From Diabrotica undecimpunctata (lineage: Eukaryota > Arthropoda > Insecta > Coleoptera > Chrysomelidae), in NCBI RefSeq assembly GCF_040954645.1, contig NC_092806.1:868001-932000 (forward strand): DNA of 64,000 nt, written 5' to 3'. Position 1 is the first letter of the stretch; each line of letters begins with the position of its first letter. Positions 32,241 through 43,700 of the stretch are shown here, piece after piece. A program made the translations under genes and the position numbers. Under the pieces are notes generated by a model. That model worked only from the letters and a program-made list of their open reading frames with translations. It ran no database searches and was not told the DNA's origin.

Positions 32241-33089
32241 CGCCAAATTAACCAATATTTATGACCTTTATTAACATTTTAGCCTGCCCCACTAACTCAA
32301 AATTTACATTAGTCGACTAATCCACAATTTATTTACTGGATACTAAAATGGTTTCATGTAAACTAAATTTACAAAGTGTGCTTGAAATTTGTATTTTTTT
32401 TTAATTTATATATCTTTTTTATGTAAATACAGGGTGTTTTTGTGTTGATTTATTTGCTGATGCTTTATTTATGGATGCTCTGTATAAGTTTTCAAAGAGC
32501 TGTAAATTTCTGTGCTGGTAAAGCCACTTTAATAAAGAAATAAATATACGACTACTACTTGGTACATCTTTTTCTTGCCTAATTACAACCTTTATAATAA
32601 ATTGGTACTAGGAATAAGTGTCCTAGCATCACGTTTCAGGACTGGATCAGTAGGAAGCTTGAAAGCTTAACAATTGGATCTTGTATGCTAAATGTTAGGA
32701 TTATGAATGCTGGAATCTAAGATAATTGCTGTTAAGCATTGTCACACTATCCAAGAAGAAAATTATAAAGGATGAAACAAATAAAAAAGACCAAAACCGA
32801 ACAATCTCCTTTAGGGTTCTGTATTTATAGGGCCATTTAGAAATAATGTTTATTGCTATCAAAGAGTGCTTCATGAGTTCGCCAATGTCGTTTATTATAA
32901 ATTTTTTATTATGCTTTGCTACATAAATCCAAATGCTGTAGATGGTCCCCGATTTATAAAAGATGCAAAAGAACAAATTAAAGCTATTTCACATAAATAT
33001 ACATTCAATAATTAATAAAGCTAATAAATTTGAACTGTTCTATTTATTTATCCTATGGCAATTACAACACACTTAGAACAAATACACAA
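32241..33089. other. No gene recognised
   Basis: AT-rich. A tract near 32430-32560 resembles a retroelement 3' end (ends in AATAAAGAAATAAA) but cannot be assigned. Confidence 0.35.
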
Positions 33090-33360
33090 ACACTAGTAAT
33101 ATAGGTATTTGGCAAACTTTAAATAGTTACAAACAAACATCAAGTGTATTGATATAATCAATTGACTCTTAAGTTGCAAACAGGAAGTCTTCAGGGCTAC
33201 CATTGTAGTATCTTGAGGGACACTCTTCAATAATGTGGTGGATGGTTTGGTTCTCCCCACTGTCACATTGAGGAGACGCGTTCTTTCCCCATTTATGTAG
33301 CATGTATGCACATCTGCCTGCACTGTTCTTAGCTGACAAAATGTGTAACATTGTTTGTGT
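33090..33360 (-). mobile_element. LINE C-terminal Cys/His region fragment
   Basis: Minus strand from about 33351: RCAYMLHKWGKNASPQCD, GENQTIHHIIEECPSRYY, with a Cys-X2-6-His-type arrangement that follows the RT or RNase H domain in jockey/R1-like LINEs. One frameshift at most. It points away from the neighbouring plus-strand LINE. Confidence 0.65.
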
Positions 33361-33529
33361 AACGGACCATTTGTGAGTCCATGTATGCTTTTAAATTAGT
33401 ACATGAAGTGAATGCCATGACTGTTGTGAAATGAGTAGAAATCTCTTAAACACATTTAAATTATATATAATTTTAGTTAACAGGCCAACATCTGCTTCTT
33501 TGGATATTTTCCTGGAAGTAATGGAGGAG

Positions 33530-34870
33530 CCTTGACTATTATTCATGGTAAGGGTAATCTCTTGGTTGTAGGGGACTTCAATGTAAATTTTCTTTCTGTG
33601 ATTTGGGAATGTATTGAAGTATATAGTTTGTTTTCCTCTTCTGGAATAGTCCAGTTGACCTTTAAACCCACAAGGGAAAAGAATTGTCTGGACAATATAT
33701 TTCTGAGTTTGGATCATCATGACTAATGTGAATGTTGTTGCCACATAAGTTGTTGCTATGTGCAGCAATATATTTTTAGACCAATTATAAAAAGGGGTAA
33801 ATGCTCCTTTTTTCATATGTGAAAAAGTTTAAAATAGGAGTTTCTAAAAGACTCTAGCTTGACTGTTTTCATAATATATGAAGTAAGGCTTTCTTACACT
33901 ATTTTCCTGAAAAATCCTATAAAAAGCGTAAAGATAAATTGGCTCAATGATAATTTGAAGTCCATGAGATGGATGTCCATGAGATGTACTTAATAAAGGA
34001 ATAATATGATAAAATTTTATTATTTTTTAACTAATGTAGTTTGTAACTTGCAGACACAGACTCAATCCTTCTTCTTCAATATCTTAGATTTTGATGTCAC
34101 TCAGTTCAGAGAAGTATTTTCCTTTCAAGCTGTTTATCTCATTAAAATCAGAGATACTTTAACTAATATGGTATAATAACAGTAGGGACTACTTCGGATT
34201 ATCAGTTGATATAATAAAAGGAATGAAACATCTTATTACCAGTCTTCTAACAAAACTAAATCACTATTTTAAAGAAAACATCTTTGCTTATCTTCTCAAA
34301 AAATCGAATCTCACTTCTTCCTATAATGCGAGTATCAAAGCTATTTGGGAAATGTATGGCAGCAATAATAGTTAAGTATTTTGACTCCAAAAATTTGTTT
34401 ACAAATAGTAAGTTTGGTTTTAGAAGGGGTCTAAATATAACAATGTCCATCATGGGTCTAATAATGCAGATTCAAGAGAATTTTGAGCAGAGCACAATGT
34501 CTGCTACATTCTGTGATTTAAGTTACCATTTGATTGTGTTTTACATGAACTGCTTCTCAGAAAATTGGAGAAATATGGGTTTAAGGGTACTACCTTGCAA
34601 TGATCTCAAGTTCTCTCTCCAACAGAAAGCAAAGTATGCAGGTAAGTGGAATAAGGTCGGCTGAAAGAGCTATAAATATCGGATTACCTCAAGGGTTAAT
34701 ATTGAGACCCTTTTTATTTTTAATCTATATTGATGATCTTCCCCAGACAGACCTCACAAGTACATTTACTCTTTTTTCCGATTTTACTACTATTACCTGC
34801 AAATATTATGATCTTAATGCACCCATAGAAGCATCACAACCAGCACAAATTAATGCAGAACAATAATTTG
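33530..34870 (+). mobile_element. Jockey/CR1-like LINE remnant (endonuclease and RT pieces)
   Basis: 33547-33720 carries an endonuclease block, GNLLVVGDFNVNF then VQLTFKPTREKNCLDNIF. After decayed sequence the RT follows: LFGKCMAAIIVKYFDSKNLF, SKFGFRRGLNITMSI, a Phe-Asp-Cys-Val block in a shifted frame near 34535, then NIGLPQGLILRPFLFLIYID and DLPQTD around 34680-34755. The PQGxxLxPFLFLIYIxDLP motif is typical of jockey/CR1 clades. The catalytic DD box beyond is eroded. Frameshifted throughout. Confidence 0.75.
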
Positions 34871-34941
34871 CAGCAAATTCTAAACCTCAAATAAACTCAG
34901 ACTTTGAGTTTTTCAACAAAACAGCTTTCTTACGATGAATA

Positions 34942-35308
34942 AACAATCAGAATGCCCACTCTGCTTGTCAAGATAAGTACGCGCATCTCGCTCGCGCAGA
35001 CGGAATCAGCCATGTTTTAAACGGAACCAGTGCTGTTCAGTGAGATTTTATCTGGTGTGCATAGAAAAATTAACCCTGTTTAATTTATTCACGGCAACTA
35101 AAGACTATTTTATTCGTACTTTTAGTTGAAGAATAGATTAAATTATTTCAAATGTACTAAATTATTAATCTCTAATAATTTAAATTACAGTTCTGTCGTA
35201 GCTTGTCACAAATTTCTCAATTCGAGTCTATGTTTCCGTTTAAAATATGGCATTCGCGTGCTGACAAACTTCAAAGGCGGCATTTGAGAGTGGGCTTTCT
35301 GATTGTTA
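34942..35308. mobile_element. MITE-like element with ~21-bp terminal inverted repeats
   Basis: The left end AACAATCAGAATGCCCACTC and the reverse complement of the right end AACAATCAGAAAGCCCACTC differ at one position in 20. Further inside, CCATGTTTTAAACGG pairs with CCGTTTAAAATATGG. 367 bp, no coding capacity, GC-rich subterminal patch with CGCGCATCTCGCTCGCGC. Target-site duplication unclear. Confidence 0.65.
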
Positions 35309-35470
35309 TTAATTCTCTGCTTATAGTTTATTATTTCTCTCTTAAAATTTTTGTAAGCCTTGTGATTCTACGTTCGTGATACTAAAGAACCAAACCAAGA
35401 TCTCTATATATATCTAGATATTTATAGAGCAACCGTGACTGTTCGACCGCGTTTTTACTTAACTAATTGT

Positions 35471-35592
35471 AAATAAACTTTGATTAAATAAAAGGCAGAT
35501 ATCGAGCACAGTCTAATAATTAAATCTTGCCCATATTTAATTATTAAACTGTGCTCCATATCTGCTTTTTATTTAATCAAAGTTCATTTATT
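35471..35592. repeat. Long near-perfect hairpin (~55-bp stem)
   Basis: The left arm 35471-35526 and right arm about 35532-35592 are reverse complements with few mismatches (AACTTTGATTAAATAAAA against TTTTATTTAATCAAAGTT; GCACAGT against ACTGTGC). A loop of about 6-10 bases separates them. May be a minimal foldback transposon or a source of double-stranded RNA. Confidence 0.8.
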
Positions 35593-37829
35593 TGAGCATT
35601 TAACCTTATATCAATTAATTGTAAATAGCATACAGAGTGTTCTTTATTAGTCTACTTGCATTCTCTTTTCTTTGATGAGAATGTGTTAGGTGGTTCAGTA
35701 CAACTTTCAATAAAATGACAACGCTGTATGGAAATGACAATTTGACTCTATGATGATAAAATGAGTCTATTACCTTAAATAAACTGAATTTATGTTAAGC
35801 TTCCAATATAATACTCGACCAATTATACCAAATCCTTCATCTGTGATTTCCTTTAAGGATAAAAAAATAAAACACAAATTTCTGGCCATATAAACTTACT
35901 TATATTTTCAATAGCATTTAGCATTAATAACTTAAAAAATAATGTAATATCATACTAAATTGTCTAATTAATTGGTACTTTTAAGATACGCTTAGATGCT
36001 AAAATGTCAGCAACGCCGCACAGTTTGGCTTACCGACCTGCACGTTCCACTAAAAGTTTACAAAAATATTTCAAAAAAGCGGTCCTAGATTTAATACAAG
36101 GACAAATAGCTACTTTTAATGGAACCACAAGGGCGTATTTTACAGCAGAGTTGCCAACTGACACCAGGACTCCAGGACAAGCGTTTAAATACACACTCAT
36201 ACAACATTCATTCGCGATTTTTTATTATTATTGATACATATTCGCTAGATCGTCCTTAAGTCCTTACGATGTCTCGCATCGACTTAAAATTAGTAGAAAA
36301 ACTCAATTAGATCCTACTCACGCTTCCTTAGGTAATCTTTAATTATTGTGATTAGTTTACTGAACTACAAAGAACATTTATATGATAACTGTTCAACAAT
36401 TTAAATAAACAGACACTTATACATTGGTTTTTATTTTGTAAAGTGATTTTAAATTGAATCATATAGCAAGTAATATCTTTAATGTCATTCGTTATGTTAC
36501 TAGACTTTTGTACGAGTTCTCTCGTAGTGCTTTAAAATGTTGAATTAAATGACAGTATTAAATGTTTATGGAAAAAGCCCAAACGGCTCGATTTCTATAA
36601 TAGTCAAACCAAACACTTCTTCTTCTTTCCTCCATTATTTTTAATGATATTCGATTGGAGTTAATGTCATCTTTATTCGTATTAAGTATATATAAGTTTT
36701 TAATTGAACACTAATTTATTAGTGACTCGTTTCCTTTAATTATCTTTTTTTTATTTTACCATTAATTCTTACAAATGGTTTGCGTTCCTATATTTCTGTT
36801 TTGTTTTGATCCTTTTTGTCGCTGTTTTTTTACTAGACTTAGGGATGATTTGAATATTATTTTATAGATTTTTTGTTATAACTTTTTTCATATTATTTTT
36901 TAATAGTCTATGCTCTGTAGAGTTCTGTTAATGCAAATGTATATAAAGAGATGCCTGAGAAATAAAAATATAGGATATAACATGGGAAATTATTCACTAT
37001 AAAAGGACAATGTCTACAATTAACAATCAGATAAAACTTAACGATATAAATAAGTAAGATTTAAGTTATTCTGACGTTGCTATTTACTGACTTTTGTCCA
37101 ATAAAAACATCATACATTGAGTACAAAAGTAAACAAATGGAAACGATTTATATACTAACATTAGCAACGAATTTTGAAGTAACCAGAAAGCCTAAGGAAA
37201 ATATGATAGTATAAATTATAAAGAAAAGATCAAAGAACGGATTTCTCTTGTGACTTTGTAAAAAGAGAGTTTTAAAAATAAAAACGCTCTTCAAAATTAG
37301 TGGCGTAGGTAATAATGAGTATGAGTAGTGAGTAGGTTCTAACATAAATCAAAGCTTTCAACTTAAGTAAAATGAAGAAACCGAATTACAGCTTGTAAAA
37401 ATTATTGTTAATGCGTTATTTCATATATAAAACAATATAAAAATACGACAATAGTAATTTAGGGAGTATGATGTGTTCAACATGTTTATGATTAGTTTCT
37501 TATAGTCCAAAAGCTGTAATTTAAAAAAATTAAGTATAAATTTGAAAAAATCTTTCAATTTTTGTTGAGTTACAGGAAATTTCTTAAAAGTTTTTTTTAA
37601 CTCCATTGTAAGGAGTATTTTTTATTAATAATTAAGCAAAATACTTGCCACAAGGTTTATTTTTGTAACATATATTTGCCCATGTCGCATATGAGTATGT
37701 CATAAAACTAACATCTCAACTTTACCATAATTATTATTCAAGTCTAATATTTTTTTTTTCTATTAAGTTCCTATTTTTCTATTTTTTATTATCGTTGTCT
37801 AATATTTGTTTTGGTATTTTCATACAACA
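35593..37829. other. No gene recognised
   Basis: AT-rich. An isolated 76-codon plus-strand frame at 36004-36234 has no recognisable domain or neighbours and is most likely spurious. Confidence 0.4.
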
Positions 37830-38340
37830 CCTTACGTGATATTGTATGTGACGTTTGCACATAACACGTGACGTCTTGCCATAAAACGTGACATTTGATT
37901 TAAGTTGTGACATTTTATGTCACTTTTTGACATCGTTAACCATAACGTGCCGCTTTAACATAATAGGTGACTTTTCTGTGAAGTTTTGACATAAAATTTC
38001 ATCTGACAATTGACGTCAGGTGTTACGTTTTACGTGAAGTTCTGACATTCAACGTAAGGTATGGCTTAATACGTAATCATTTGACATAATACGTGACGTT
38101 TTGTCATCATACGTAACATTTAAAGGTTTTATTAGGTTTGATGTTGAAAGTAACGTTTTTCGTCACATATTACGTCGAAACGTTGCGTTTTCTGACAAAA
38201 GGTCCTCTGTTCTACTAAAAGATCATCTAAAACGTCAAATAATATGTAGAAAACGTCAACCTAGAAGGTTACAAATTAGAGCCATTTATAGTGACGTTAA
38301 AAAATTTAAAACACGTGACCAAAATAGACCTTACCGTTTC
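37830..38340 (+). repeat. Degenerate array of a ~20-bp unit, plus orientation
   Basis: A unit close to CATAATACGTGACGTTTTGA repeats roughly every 20 bp (for example CATAACACGTGACGTCTTGC, CATAAAACGTGACATTTGAT, CATAATACGTGACGTTTTGT in register). Spacing is less regular in the middle. It faces an inverted array at 39060-39225. Confidence 0.65.
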
Positions 38341-39059
38341 GCATGAGGAATTAAGCCGAATGTGGAATTCATTTACAATTATTAATTGTGTGGTAGCCTG
38401 CTAATTTTTGATTATTATCATATCTGCAGAGTCTTCGTTTTTAAGCTTTATTATCTGCTACACTTTTCACATTCTTGAAACTTAATAGTCTAAGTAAAAA
38501 AGATAAAATTTTATCAACAATAATATGTAGAACACTGTGCAGAACTTCAATAATTAGGAAACACTTTTTTGCCTTTGATTTCTCTACAGTATTTTTGCTT
38601 GAATTATTACTCTAAGGAATTAACAACGTCTTCTAATGGTGTCACATATTGTAATTTTTCTGATTATAAATTTATTAAAACTTTCTCGTCTGTTTTTCCC
38701 AACACTTTGTCATTTATGACTTAATCTTCTTAGCTTCCAATCTGTTGGCCTTTCTTTTACGTTCAAGTAGCAGTAGCAGTCTTTATTTATACCCGTTGTG
38801 AGGTCTCTGCTATATTGTTATTGATCTATTTATTCTGTAATTTTAAAACATTCTGACATTTAAGCGCCATTATGATCACTAAATATTACGAAACATCTAC
38901 CTTGATTCATTGCCTTGATATATTCATTTATTACAATATTTTTAACATCGTTTCCTTGAAGTGATTTACTCCTTTGTTTGTGATGTTTTTATATAATTAT
39001 TACGTAAGTAAATCGTTACTTTTGTCGTTTTATAATAGGTTTCACTTCGAAAGTCAACT

Positions 39060-39225
39060 GTTATTATTAAAACCTTATGTTTCATGTCAAAACATTACAT
39101 AGTATGTCAATAAGCAATTTAAAATGTCAAAACGTTACGTGAGAATCATGAAATATCACGTTTTACCTCACGTATTATCTCCAAACATCACGTTTTATGG
39201 ATTATGTCAAAACGTTATGTAAACC
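39060..39225 (-). repeat. Degenerate array of the same ~20-bp unit, minus orientation
   Basis: In reverse complement it contains ACATAACGTTTTGACATAAT, CATAAAACGTGATGTTTGGA and AATACGTGAGGTAAAACGTG. With the plus-oriented array it frames about 720 bp of unrelated AT-rich sequence (38341-39059), like the arms of a foldback element. Confidence 0.6.
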
Positions 39226-40211
39226 GGTAAAAGCAGTCTTTAACTCTGCATAGAGTATCTTTCAACAGTTAAGTCTCTTTTATTCCTTTGTATTTTAAAC
39301 TTCTAGGGTTTATTAAATAATAATCTAGTAATAATAAAAAATTATTGTTTGAAATGTCATTGCCTACAGCTCTTGGACTATCCAACGAGTTAGTAACGTT
39401 ATTTTTAGAAACAAAACCTAAACCAAAAGACTAAAAGCGGATTTTGCAAAAATATAATACAATAAACTTAAAGCAAATAACGTCACTAAAACTAAATTTG
39501 TAATATTGGCGTGTATACGAGCTTGAGTTTATAGAAATTAGTAATATATTGCTATGTTTCTTATAAAAATATAAGGCTTAATAATATCGTTATACGATTT
39601 GTCGTTGCTATGAAAATGTCATAAAACCTACATTCAAAAAGGTCATACTCATACATTACACTTATTGACTTTTAAAATTGAAATAAAACATAAGAACATT
39701 TTTAAAGTAAGAGTTTTTGGAAAATATTGAAGTAAATGTGACAACTACACATACTGTTCGTTCCATAACACAATAAAATACTAAGTTTAGGGGTATGGTG
39801 TTTGCTTAGCAGTCTTAGTGTGACCTTTTTGAAAAATATAATGCTGAATCTGTTGAGTATATGGGTAAAGTCAAGTTATTTCAAACTGCTTGAAGTAGCT
39901 CCAGTACAAGCAGGCGTATTCACTGCCCTACAGTATATAAAAGGGTAAAAAGGCAGTTTTTTAGGTTGTATTGAAAAATATAGCAAAACTGCGATATTTT
40001 ATACAAAACTGCTAATCGAAAATAACTACGTCTTGAGCAATAAGGTTTAGAGCAAACGTTTTATATACTATAGAGCAAAAAAGCATGATTTACTTATAGT
40101 TATCGAACCACTTGCTTAAATTGGGTACATTGTCAGTTTAAAGTGTCCAGGAAAAAGTATTTTCTTCCGTAGAGACACAAATAAATGAAACATAACTACT
40201 ATTGCGTTAAT
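39226..40211. other. Downstream flank of the PAN/ZP gene, nothing recognised
   Basis: Should contain its 3' UTR (minus strand). No unambiguous polyadenylation signal was chosen. Confidence 0.4.
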
Positions 40212-40745
40212 CTAGAACCTACGGGAGTGAGTATATCCGTTGTTTTCGTATAACTTGCAAAGACTATCGGTACGACTGCTTCCTAGCTGTGATGGTATAC
40301 TGACGCTGACGGACATATTGTCGAGCTTATTCATGAACTTCCTTCTTTGCCAGATGAACGTCCACGCAGCGATAACGGCCAGCTGTGCTGATAAAAAGAT
40401 GGTAGCTGCTACGATGAGACCGGCGACGTTGATGCAGAATCCCGCTTCGTTGGGAATGTAAATAGCTTCGTTTCCGATACTGTTGGACTTGTTCATACCC
40501 TTCTCGAAGCCGAATTTGTCTGTGATCTGGATGGACTGGACAAGCAGCATATCCTCGTGGGCGGAGTTGGTAGAACGACGCCTCCTACGCTTTCCGTATG
40601 AAACTACTGAGCGCAGTTCACCGTTGGGTTCTTCTTCGTCGCATTGAACTGGTTCGCAAGTGGGCATGCATGGAGTTACCAATGCTCTGAATTGTACTAC
40701 CTCAGATGAGGGGAATTTGAACGCGTCGAAATGAGAAAGTAGGAT
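40212..40745 (-). CDS. PAN/ZP gene terminal exon: ZP end, furin site, membrane anchor
   Basis: Acceptor ATTAATTTTAG above 40745. Encodes ILLSHFDAFKFPSSEVVQFR and CMPTCEPVQC (end of ZP), five Arg codons at 40575-40589 as the cleavage site, a hydrophobic helix at about 40353-40430, then a basic stop-transfer QRRKF and a Ser-rich tail to the stop at 40212-40214. Confidence 0.92.
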   Translation of the reverse strand: MLLSHFDAFKFPSSEVVQFRALVTPCMPTCEPVQCDEEEPNGELRSVVSYGKRRRRRSTNSAHEDMLLVQSIQITDKFGFEKGMNKSNSIGNEAIYIPNEAGFCINVAGLIVAATIFLSAQLAVIAAWTFIWQRRKFMNKLDNMSVSVSIPSQLGSSRTDSLCKLYENNGYTHSRRF

Positions 40746-43700
40746 CTAAAATTAATAAACCACAACAGTTAATTCACAATACAAATTTTCAAGAAGTTTT
40801 AAGGTATATCAAAAAATAAACAATTTTCTGTCGAAAGAAATAGAAGAGAAAAGTGTGGTAAAACTCGATAATCGTGAGGTTTAGATATTACTAAACTAGT
40901 ACCAAGTTTATTAGGTTAATACAAATAAAGAAGGATTCAAAAAAGTTTTGCTATGGTGTTTTTGTTTGATTGGTAAAGGTTGACATTTAAGTTATTATAA
41001 AATAGGGTTTTCTTGATTAAGTATTTTATTTTCTGTACTAATTTCAAACAACTTTTTGAGGTAAGTTTTCCGTATCATTTTACAAATATTTATGATTCAT
41101 AATAATTATTTTTATGTAATTTTGAGTATAATATAAATAATATGTTTTTTATGTATAAGTTCCTTACATTTAAAACCAAGTATTTTTTGAATTTTGCAAG
41201 TATATACATCAAATCTTAGCTTTGGGTGATTGTTTTATATTTGTTATGAGTACTTTCCGTGTAACCCGTATACGTAGTCTCATTTTAACGTGGGTAGAAT
41301 TTTTGACACTTGTCAGCGAGGCCAGTCCTCCAGTTTTCTAAAAAACTAGGTTTTAATTCGGTAATATTTAATTGGACTGTGTTCATTAAAATATTGTGTG
41401 TTCGATTATAATTTTTACAGGTAATATATTTCACACTTGTGACAAGTCTTGCCCCAAGTGTGAAATTTATCTTACAAAATATTATCTTACAGAAAGTCAC
41501 TTGTTTCTTTTTGGTAAATGTTTTTCTCTTACTTTCTAGTCAAAGCTGTCAAAAAATTTAGCCCAGCATTACACAACTGGCAGCCAACGTGGAACACGAC
41601 GAATACAAGGGTTGTATGACAAGTGAAGGAAGAATTAAATTGAAAACCAAAAACAGGATTTTTAATTGTAACAAAATTTTGGCACCAACTATTTTTAGAA
41701 GAAAATTAGTCAAAAAAAGGTTAACAAATAAACGAAGAGAATTACGAATACAATAATTATTTGAATAGATAACATGTTTATAACGTTATACCGTATTATA
41801 AAAGCAAACTTACTTTTCCAGTAAGAGCAGATTTGTAGATAGGTCCCATGATGAAGTGGTCGGTGGGACAACCATCGGAGTCGATCAAAATGATCTCGCT
41901 TGAATCTACGCCGTCCATAGCTACCAATTCTCTGACGAAGATTTCGTAGGGGCTGTTTTTGTCCATGATTTCGAATTTAAGAGCCAACGGATCTCCAACT
42001 TCGGCGGATTGCATGATGTCTTCTCCATTGCGGTCTGTGATCTTCATGGCCACGTTGGGAGAGTCTACCGTGACTTCTTCTGATAGAGCTGCAAGTCCGA
42101 ACAACAAAAGTTTAGATACAATGTTTAGATGTTTATGAAACTTAAAATTTTATTTCAAATAATAACTTAACAAAAAAAAAAGAGAACAAATTAATTGGAT
42201 ATTGTTGGTCTTAGAGTGTAATTTTTTACATAAATTTAATATTACAATATTGGATTAATTAATGTTATATTTTGCGATATTTTCTGTTAAGCCGCTGTAC
42301 GTAATTAATTATTTCAACCCAAAAAATCAATATTCTAATACCATAAAGTCATCTAGGCCTTTTCATGTCAAACTATTATCTAAAACATAGATAATACTCT
42401 ACTATCCACCTATATGTAAAGGTCTTCAAAGGTTAAAAATTATTTCATATATTTCTACTCAGAATTTCAGTTATTTCGTCTGTTTCATTTCTTCTTCTTG
42501 TTTGCAATTAAACTTCAACACACCGGTATATATCTTTTTTTTATGCATATTTTCTTGGAGACAAGTACACAGTTACCCAATGTTGTATTTGCTGTATATT
42601 TTGTCTAGTAATCAATGACCATTAACTAAAGCATTCAACGCCATATACGCCTATCACCACTGTCATGAATTATAGACCTAGACTCGAATTCGTTCCATAT
42701 CATCTACTGAATACTATCATTACATTATTACCGTCTCTAATCAACTCATATCGAATACCTGCGTGGTAGATGTCAATTCCATTCGGATTAAAGAGAGCGC
42801 GTCGAAAAGGACGTCCTCCAAGGTACCTGGGCGTGTGTTGTGACATCACAACGGGTGGGTAGTGCTCATATAATCACTAAATCAAAATGGTTTAGTACGT
42901 TCTGACAGATCCGTAAAGCTGAACGCGTGTAAGGGATCGAGAACGAAATTTCTGAATGGAAAACAAGAATGTTGTCGACAGTAACGGTTGATATATGGAC
43001 GCGGAAACGCCAGAATCTATTAAACGTAGTCTTATGTGTACAATAACTCTCGTTGTTGTTATTATTTAATATGTAATATGTTATGTAGTTACCGGTTTGG
43101 TATGTTATATAGAAATTCTTTATTTCCGATGCAGCGTGCTTAGTTACTTTATGGGGTGGTCTGAGAGATTTATCTCTAGAATGTTGTTAATCTTTTTGCA
43201 TTCAAATGAGCTATGGACGTTTAGCGAATTAGGAATGTGGGCATGTAGCGATATGGTCTAATAACTTTAATATACGACAAATGACCACAAGATTAAATTA
43301 TAAAAAACTTTATAACGTTTTAAAATAGATGACAAATTAAAATAGAGTAAGGTCTCTTTTTATGCGATTTTAAAGTTGTGCGGTTTCAAAAGTTTATCCA
43401 ATAATTTCTATTATTAACTATTATAATTAAATATTAACTATTCACATCCAGATGTCAGTAAAGCGAGCGTTTGCAATTCTGGGATTCCCTTGTTATATGA
43501 TGTCCCTATTACATTATTACGAACTTCGCATTGAAAGGTATAACCTGTTATTGTTTTAAAATCATTATTCTCTTAGCAATGCCTCGTTTTATAATAAGTT
43601 GTTTAAAATTTTGCTGATTCCCAGTTGTAGTATAATAAGCAGCACGATTTTGGGATTGAAACTCTTTAAGTGAGTGTCGTAATGTCTTATTTTTCATTCG

